This document shows positions 51,601-60,600 of a stretch of 64,000 nucleotides of DNA, in pieces; the stretch's first letter is position 1, and the number at the start of each line of letters is the position of its first letter. The notes beneath the pieces were generated by a model. That model was not told where the DNA came from. It worked only from the letters and a program-made list of their open reading frames with translations, and made no database searches. The translations under genes were made by a program, and so were the position numbers. The stretch spans positions 10,701,671-10,765,670 of the forward strand of contig NC_087064.1 of assembly GCF_963678635.1 (NCBI RefSeq). Direction: 5' to 3'. Origin of the DNA: Symsagittifera roscoffensis. Its lineage: Eukaryota; Xenacoelomorpha; Acoela; Convolutidae.

Positions 51601-54600
51601 TGATGGTTTTTAGGAACTATTTTGTCAACTAATTTTTTTAATTTAACTAAAATCCGGGGCATTTTGGTTGATATATTGTTTTGATAACAGTTTTCAGGTT
51701 TTTCATTGAATTATTGAGAAACGATGAATGTAGTTCATACTCTTATCGCGATGATTTTTTTAAGTTTTGTTTTTCAGGAAAAGTTTTAAAATTTGTTCAC
51801 GCTCAACTTACTTTTTCGCGGTTTGAATTTCGAAGTTCAGATCATCTCCTTTGTTAAAAAGAAGGTAAACTCCACCATGGAAAAGTGAAAGTGACTTGAT
51901 TGACTTCTAGCTTCGAAAATGGAATTTACTTTGCAGACTTCTCAGAGAAATAAAATTTTAACCTATTGATCCAGTTTTCTCAATTTGGGTTATTTTTATC
52001 GAAAAAGTGTCAATCGCCAATTGTTCTTGCAATTGAAATACCTTCAAGGTCATAGATGTTTTTCTTGGAAATTCGATAGTTATGTTTCTGTTTCATTGCG
52101 TTCATTGTTTCTTTTTCGTCTGTTGGCTGTGTTATGCTTCCTATTGTTAAATCGTTTCTTGTGCTCAAAGTTTGACGGTAAAAATTGCCACTTTAAGTTT
52201 GGTTAGAATCAATTAATTCAAATTTTTATTCATATGCGCTCGTTCTGATGAAATCAATCGTTGATAGAAAGCTTTTGACTTTCCTTGAAATTTGAATTTT
52301 AAGTCATTTTCTATGCCATTTGGGATTTGTGCCATTCGGCAAGTCACTAAATTTTGCTCTCCAATTACGAAAGTGCAAATGTCTCAGGAAATCTTGAATG
52401 ACTATTTTCGGATATGGATTTTAATTTAAGAAATCCCATTAGATAGAAAATATTTCTCATTGATCCAGCGTTATCAAATGGTACAATTTTGTTTCAAAAT
52501 TTTAGTCTAATCTATCTAATCTAATCTAATCTGATATATTAAATGAAAGTCGGATTGCGCTATGGACGCAATATTAAACTGGACGCAATGTGTTAGTTTT
52601 GTCGAATGCAACGTTTTAAAAAAACTTGAGGCTTAACGTTTCAGAGAAGGCCCAGAATATTCCAGAACTTTCAAACGTTCTTAGGTCTGGAATATTTTAG
52701 AAAATTTTTTTTAAATTTAATTCTTTAGACAAGATGAACTCGATGCGTTTTCAAGGCTAACCAGTACCTGTCCATTTTTTCCGAAATTTTGATTTTCAGG
52801 TTGATTTCATTCTGAAACGAACAAACTAAGAACAGCAACCTCCTTGTTAGAAAAACAAGCTTTTTGCTAACCAATTTGCGCTAAGAATTAACGTGGAATG
52901 TTTCAAAGTTTCATCGCCTGAATAGCTTGCTTAGAGAGACTGAAACATCTCGCCAGTCGATTTGCTCTATGAAACAACTTGACATATTTCCAAGTTTCAT
53001 CGCATGAATATTGTGCTCAGATAAACTTTGAAATATTTAAGTAAAGCATAAATGTTCGCAAAACCTTCCAAGCAAACTTTTGGCAAGTGATTAGCTTTTT
53101 GAAATAACTAGAAATATTTCATAGTTGCAATTTTCATAGCTTGAATAGCTTGCGCAGAAAAATTTCATTTTTTTGCGAACCAATTCGGTCATTGAAGTAG
53201 CTTGAAATATTTGAAGTTAAGTTTTTTAAAAACCATTAGATTTATGAAATAGCTTGAAATAATTAAAAGTTTAAGTATGATATGACTTGAAATATTTAAT
53301 AAGTTTCGTTACTGGAATAGTTTGCTTAAAAAGTCTTGAGCTTTTCGCTAAGCGATTCGGTGCAGTAGTTAACTTGAAATAATTAAAAGTTTGCGAGCTT
53401 AAATCGCTTGCTTACTTTTTGCGAACCGATTTAATTGACTTCGTTTATTTGAAATTTTGTAACTTGAAGAGCAGCGTCGAAAAACTTGAATCTTGGCGAA
53501 CCGATTTAATTTATAAAAAAAAGTCGAATAGTTCGAAAAGTGATAAGTCGAAAAGTGTTTAGCTTGCTTAGAAAACTTAAGCTTTTCGATAACCGGTTCG
53601 GTCTGAATTCCGAGTTTCAGAGCTGGAATAGCTTGCCTAGAAAAACACAAATTTTTTGCGATTTGATTTGGTAAACAAAGTAACTTGAGTAATTTCATAG
53701 CTTGAATTGCTTGTTCGAAAAAATTTCAACTTTACTTGAACTGATTTGCTTGATGAGACAACTTCAAATATTTCATGTTTATGTAGTTTGAATAGTTTGC
53801 TTAGGAAAACTCTAACTTTTTGTGAACCGATTCGTTCTTATAATTAACTTGACATCTATCATGTTTTCATAAGTGGAGTAGCTTGCGAGGAAAAATTAAA
53901 AAATTTTGCGAACCAACTCGGTCTATGAAATAATTTGCAAAATTTCATAGCTCGAATTGCTATAAGAAAAACAAAGCTTGGGAATGGATTTGATCTACGA
54001 AACAGCTTGAAGAATTTTATTTAGCTCAATTAGCTGAGTTAAGACAAGCTTGAACTTTTCCCGAACTGATTTGCTCTTTGAAACAGTTTGGAATAATGCA
54101 ACGTTTCATCAATTGAAAGGCTTCAATATCAAGTTTTATACATTGCAATCCGATTCGCTTCTAGAAGAAATTTAGCTGCAATAGCTTGCTTAAAAACACT
54201 TTTTGCAAACGATTTCGATCCCAATATAAATATAAATATTTCAAAGTTTCATCCAATGAATAGCTTGCATAAAAAATTTACAGAAATTCGTTTGCTCCAT
54301 GATATGACTTGAAATATTTCAAAGTTTCGTTACTGGAATAGTTTGCTTAAAAAGTCTTGAGCTTTTCGCTAAGCGATTCGGTGCAGTAGTTAACTTGAAA
54401 TATTTCAAAGTTTCATAGCTGGAATAGCTTGTTTAGATAAAAAATATTCTATCGTGATATTTCGGTCATGACATGTATAGGTTGTTTTTAGTTTCATAGC
54501 TTGCATAGCTTGATACAAGCAACTATTAATTTTTGCGAACCAATTGTTTGTTGGAGACGGGCTTGCTAGTTGATAAAAGGTCCGAAATGTGATTTATACG

Positions 54601-57600
54601 TTTTTTATTGCTATCTGTGCAATGTATCGCATATGGTGCAACGCTGCGCATCTCATCTGTTTGTTTTGCTTAAACGAAGTTTTTATCCATTAAAAATTAA
54701 GAAAGTTAATTCATTCAAGGTTTTTTTTTCATTATAGATGAGGACTATTGTTGCAATGAGCCAGGAAGCTCATCTTCGACGCCCAACACAGCTCTGCTGA
54801 GTTTGATCCTCACAGGTGGCTGCTTCATCATCGCATACTTTCTCAAACAGTTCAGAAGTTCCCCTTTTCTCGGTCCACGCGTGCGAAAGGCGCTGGGTGA
54901 TTTCGGAGTGCCAATTGCCATTCTTTTGATGACGGGACTGGATATGATCTTGAATGACAAAATTTACACCAAGGTCAGCGGCGCTGCGAGAAAACTTAAA
55001 TAAATAAAAAAAAGTTGTCTATAAAAAAAGTTAAATAAATACACAAAGTTGTCTATAAAATAAATTGAAATTTTTCACTCTGAATTAATTATTTCGACAC
55101 GATTAAATTGCCTAAAATATTCAGTATCTTGAACTTGTTAAGCTGGTTGTCTATTGATTTAAACTTTTCATTTAAATGGACATCACTGACTGTAATTTTT
55201 CTCGATTCCATTTTGAAATATGATTCATTGGTTAATATATTTGGTCTTTATATATAAGATTTACATGCTTAGTACGTCTCAGTTATCGTCTTTTATAGGC
55301 ACTGAATTAAATTTGTGATTTTCGAATAAGAAAATAATTATTGAGAATTTTCTTCGTTACATTTGATCGAGCGGAAGATTTGACAAAGAAAATTTTCGTT
55401 TGTTCTAGAACTATCTAGAAAATATGAATATTCACTGTCATTGCTCGTATTTCAGAAACTGAACTTCCCTGAATCCTTTGAGCCGACGAAGAACGAGGAC
55501 AAAACTAACTTCACTCGAAACTGGGTCATCTCTCCTTTTGACCTTGAGAAAGAGTACTGGTGGATGGCTTTGGCCGCATTTGTGCCCGCTGTTCTTGTAT
55601 TCTTTCTCATGTTCATCGAGATACAAATCACAGCGTAGGTTTATTTTAATTAAATTTTGTATTTCGTATTTTAGAAACTACTTTTTATGGTTTCACAAGA
55701 TCTCTACGTGTTTTTTTTGTGATAGATAACTGGCGGTTCTTCCAAGATGTTAATTTTTCACCTAATTTATCCAAAAAACTCCAAATTTTTTCTTTCTTGT
55801 AACTAAAATTAATGTAATATTTCAGGAGAATCTTGAACAAGAAGGAACACAATTTGCAGAAAGGAACTGGCTACCATCTGAACATTTTGGTCATCGGCTT
55901 GTCTGGCATCATCTGTGGCGTGCTTGGCTGTCCGTTTGTGACAGGTGCCACAATTAGAAGTGTGAGCCATACCAGTGCTCTGATTGTGTCTGATCCCCAT
56001 CATGCACCTGGTGAGAAGCCGAAGATGTCTGTGATTGAACAGAGAGTCACCAGTTTCCTCGTCAATGTCCTCCTCGGTAAGTTCAATCGAAAAAGAAAAC
56101 AAATAAGTTATTCAAGTTGATACAAGTTGACCGGTTGCTCTGCTTTGGCAGTATTTACCGACCGTGTTTTTTACCCTTGCGGTAGAAAGGGTGTTGTAAC
56201 AGGGTACTTCGTGATGAAACGTAATAATCACGCACGTTTCATCTGGCTTCATAATAAATTCAAAATCAGTCAATTATCCAGCCCAACCTGGAGTAGAGGT
56301 AACGCACCTGCTTTAGAATACAAAGGCTTGTAGTTGGAATCCGGCATGGATGTGTTTTTTTTGCAAACCAGAAGTTTTTTCGGCTTATCGTCTGTTTGTT
56401 TATTTTTGTCGGCCTAGTTCCCGTAGCCTGATTTTTGTTTACCCTTGCGATAGCAAGGGTATTGCAATTGGGTACCAGACATTTTTTTCCCGTAAACAAC
56501 TTTGTCCACAGGAGTCACTTCTGGACTCCTTCACCTTTTCGTCCACTTTTTTTTCCCGTAAACAACTTTGTCCACAGGAATCGTTTCTGGACTCCTTTAC
56601 CTTTACGCCCCTAATCCTCTCGGTTTCCAATATTAAGCATAGTTGAGTTTGTTATTAAGAGTAATAAATGTAGTGAAGACTCTTATATAGGTCTTGCCGA
56701 TTTTTTTTCATGAAAAAGTCTTAAACTACTGATGCTCATAGGTGTAATGCACCTTTTGAGTTCAATTGAAATTCATCTGCTGAAAGTGACGTAAATAGCA
56801 CTTCAAATGTGAACGTGGAAATGGCGCGAAAAAACGTGAACGATTTTTAGTTTCGAAAGTGGAATTTATTCTTAAGATTTCCCAGCGGAATAACAGTTTT
56901 ACCTATTGATCAGTTGTCTCAAAATGGGTTAATGTTATCAAAAAAGCGCCATCAAAAACTGTTCTAGAATTTCAAAGAGTTTAAAGGGCATCTAATACTT
57001 TGAAATTCGAAAGTTGAGATTTTTTCAAGAAAGTCAGTGTTTTTTGTTGCCTTGCGGTCATTACTCTTTTCCAATCTTCGATGGCTATGTTTTCAAATAT
57101 CCCGGTATTTTCAAAATTTTCTTTTTGTGTTGGTTCTGATTTTTCCAACTCGATTTGTTAAAATTTTATTTTTTTTTGTTCTTTTTTCGGCTTAATAGGC
57201 TTCGGCCTATTTTAGATCGGCTTAGTGGCCTAATTTCGAGTAATTTCTAGGGAAACATAATTTTATGCTATACTTAATCTTTTAAATAGCCAAATATTGC
57301 GCGTTTCCATGCGGGAAAACAGTTTGTGTGTGCGTGGGCGAAAAACAGTTTGTATTTTCGGCTTTGTTCCCGCGTGATAACGTTTTTTTAAGCTAGTTTC
57401 ACATTCTTTTATCTTGGCTCGTTTTTTTTTCAAATCTAGCATTGTCTATAGATCTATTTTTTTTTTCGAAATTTTCAAATTTTGTTCAACCTAGCGGCTT
57501 TCTTGTTTTGTATCTGTGTAAAGGCTTAGCCCACTTTTATTTTTTTGAATGCCCTTGCTAAACCCCATTTATAAACTGAGTTCATAACTTTTTGAGGAGT

Positions 57601-60600
57601 TTTATTTTGTTTTTTGACTGTATGTTTTACTAATTTTTGTGGTAACATTTTTATCTCCGTCCAGATAAAGCCCCTTCATAAATTGAGTTCCCCTTATAAA
57701 ACTTCTCAAAAAGTTTTATAAGGGGAACTCAATTTATGAAGTGGCTTTATCTGGACGGAGATAAAAATGTTACCACAAAAGTTAGTAAAACATACAGTCA
57801 AAAAACAAAAAAAAAACTCCTCAAAAAGTTATGAACTCAGCTAGTTTTTATTATGTAAAGCTAGTTTTTAAGCTAGTTTTTATTATGTAAATTTTACTGA
57901 TTTTTGTGGCAAAAATTTGATCTCCCTGGATTAATGTCCAAGGAATTTTCTTTTTGTGTTGGTTTTGATTTTTCCAACTCCATTTGTTAAAATTTTATTT
58001 TTTTGTCCTTTTTTCGGCTTAATAGGCTTCGGCCTATTTTAGATCGGCTTAGTGGCCTAATTTCGAGTAATTTCTAGGGAAACATAATTTTATGCTATAC
58101 TTTATCTTTAAAATAGCCAAATATTGCGCGTTTCCATGGGCGAAAACAGTTTGTATACGCGTGTCTGTGGTTTGAGTTTAAGGGGACTTAATGACTTCTT
58201 ATTAGTCTTAATTTTTCCGGCTTGTTTTCCCCCTTTTTTCGTCTTTGTAGGTTTCAGCTAATATTATATCGGCATAGTGGCCGCATATTGTTTCATTTTA
58301 CTGAAGAATTAAGTTTGTGTGTGTGTGTGTGTGTGTGTGTTTGTTTGTTTGTTTGTTGGTTTGTTTGTTTGAGGGACTTGATAATTTTTTAGAAATGTTT
58401 TTGGTCTAAAGGGTTTCTGCTAAGGTATTTTCGGCTTTGTTACCGCGTGATAACGTTTTTTTCGATGCTAGTTTCACATTCTTTTGTCTTGGCTCGTTTT
58501 TTTTTTCAAATGTAGCATTGTCTATAGATCTATTTTTTTTTTCAAAATTTTCAAGTTTTTTTCGACTTAGCGGCTTTCTTGTTTTTTTTATCCGTGTAAA
58601 GGCTTAGCCTACTTGTATTTTTTTGAATGCCCTTGCTAAAGCCCATTTATAAACTGAGTTCCAAAACTTTTTGAGGAGTTTTATTTTGTTTTTTGACTTT
58701 ATGTTTTACTAATTTTTGTGGTAACATCTTTATCTCCGTCCAGATAAAGCCCCTTCATAAATTGAGTTCCCCTTATAAAACTTTTTGAGAAGTTTTGTTT
58801 TGTTTTTATTATGTATATTTTACTGATTTTTGTGGCAAAACTTTTATCTCCCTGGATTAATGTCCAAGAACTTTCGCGCATGCGGCTGTTCTGCTCGTGA
58901 TTAGCAAGCGTTATCAATTCGGAACAACTTGTCAATTACATTCGGAACAACTTGTCAATTACATGTCGATATATTGCCCCGATATCTTGAAGTAAGGTCC
59001 TCATTATCTGGGATACAAACTTTCACTAGTTCTATTTTTTACATCAAGCAAAGCGTATTTGGGATTTTGTGTTTTCGTAGACCCATGAGTTAAAAACCGT
59101 GCCACGAGTAAGGTATAAGGACACGTTTTGACCGGTACGGGCTGTTTTTTTTAGTGCGCTAGCTCCTGCTTGCCCCCTCGTTGTGTGGTACAGACAATGA
59201 GCGCCCTAGGCCATAGTTGTGTGGTACGAACAATAACTTCAATCATTTCACGCGCTAAATGATTCCTATGCCTTAAATGGTAGCTGAAATAACAAACAGC
59301 AATCGGAGAACCTGATACAAGCCTCAGAACAGAATCATAGCTTCTCCGCCAATAGTTTTTTCCGTGATCCAATTGAAATTAACGGGAAGACTGAAAGTGC
59401 GTTTTTCTTGTGAAATGTTTGTCTTTTTTTGCAACCACGTAGCATCACAGATTTAACAAAAAATGGATTTTCGGGTGCAATCAGAATAGAAACGAACCAC
59501 TTCCCACTTTGGTTTGGCTGAAAATATTGTAGACAAACCAAAAAATCATTTTATTTGTATAAAAGCCTAAAAGCTGGAAGATTCTTGCGTACATGCTCCA
59601 GAAAATTAAATATCTCGGTTTTTGAAATGCCTCAGTTTTCAAAATCGCTTGGTTTTTGTCAACGTTTTTTCCTTTTTGTAGGTCTGTCGATACTTTTGAA
59701 GTCAGTGCTCAGTCACGTGCCATACTCAGTGCTCTATGGAGTGTTCTTTTACATGGGAGTTGCCTGTCTGGGATCTCTCCAGTTCTACGACAGAATCAAA
59801 CTGATGTTTATGCAGCGAAGAAACTACCCTTCAGTGCCATACGTGCGAAACGTGAGTGGATTGAAAGTGCACCTGTTCACGATTATTCAGATTGCAGTTG
59901 TGGCAATTTTGTGGGCTGTGAAGGAGTCGCCGATTTCGATTTTCTTCCCCTTCTTCCTGATTCTGTTGGTTCCTGTCAGACTGAAGTTGTTGCCCAAATT
60001 TTACACTGAAGTGGAACTGGCTGCTGTAAGTTAACGTCGAAACTTCTACCTAAACCACTTATTCGAACTGTTAATGAATTTCACCGTAAATTTGATAGCA
60101 AGAATAAGAGAACTTCTAGAATCTTGTTTATTTGTTTCATTCTGCATTGAGAAGGAAATTTGGACTGCGGCGTTTTTTTAACGAGTTTTGATATGAAACT
60201 TCGTAAAATGTGTGAAAAGAGATAGAGGTCTCATTGAAGTACTTCGAAGGTCTTCAATCAGAGTTTGAAATGAAGTTTAATTTCGAAACAAAAAGTTCAC
60301 AGAAATGAAAAAGGAACGTGAATATTTCCTTTCATAGATTAGATTATGAGATTAAGATCGGCTATTTTAAATAAAGTTTTACGCCAGTGCAGAGAAAAAT
60401 TCCAGTGTTATTTCACGCCATTGTAGAGAAAAAAATTATCATCATTAATTTCAGATTTTTCATACTCATTTACGTCCGTTAAGCTAAAAATTCCCAGGTG
60501 GGTGGATGTTAACTTGGTCAGTCAATCAGAGTTGTTTAATTTGCACGAAATGCTGAGAAATTAATTGGGCGATGAATCTTAACTTAGTCACTTTGGAGTT

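Larger units (their letters stand above)
49530..54737 (+). other. SLC4 intron 17 (5.2 kb)
   Basis: Holds MITE-like copies at 50075, 50665 and 51722 (and older traces near 52260-52500) and a ~80-bp satellite array (about 52870-54560). No gene recognised; about 49540-50070 and 51100-51700 show nothing clear. Confidence 0.65.
56077..59681 (+). other. SLC4 intron 20 (3.6 kb)
   Basis: Holds two hairpin-headed SINEs (56161, 56446), a MITE-like copy (56653-57090), a near-perfect hairpin (57576-57840), a local duplication (about 57130-57700 versus 57955-58790) and a GT/GTTT microsatellite (58314-58372). About 58900-59650 shows nothing recognisable. Confidence 0.7.

Noticed and set aside
53399..53698. 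99-codon - strand frame
   Set aside because: Falls entirely in the 80-bp satellite.
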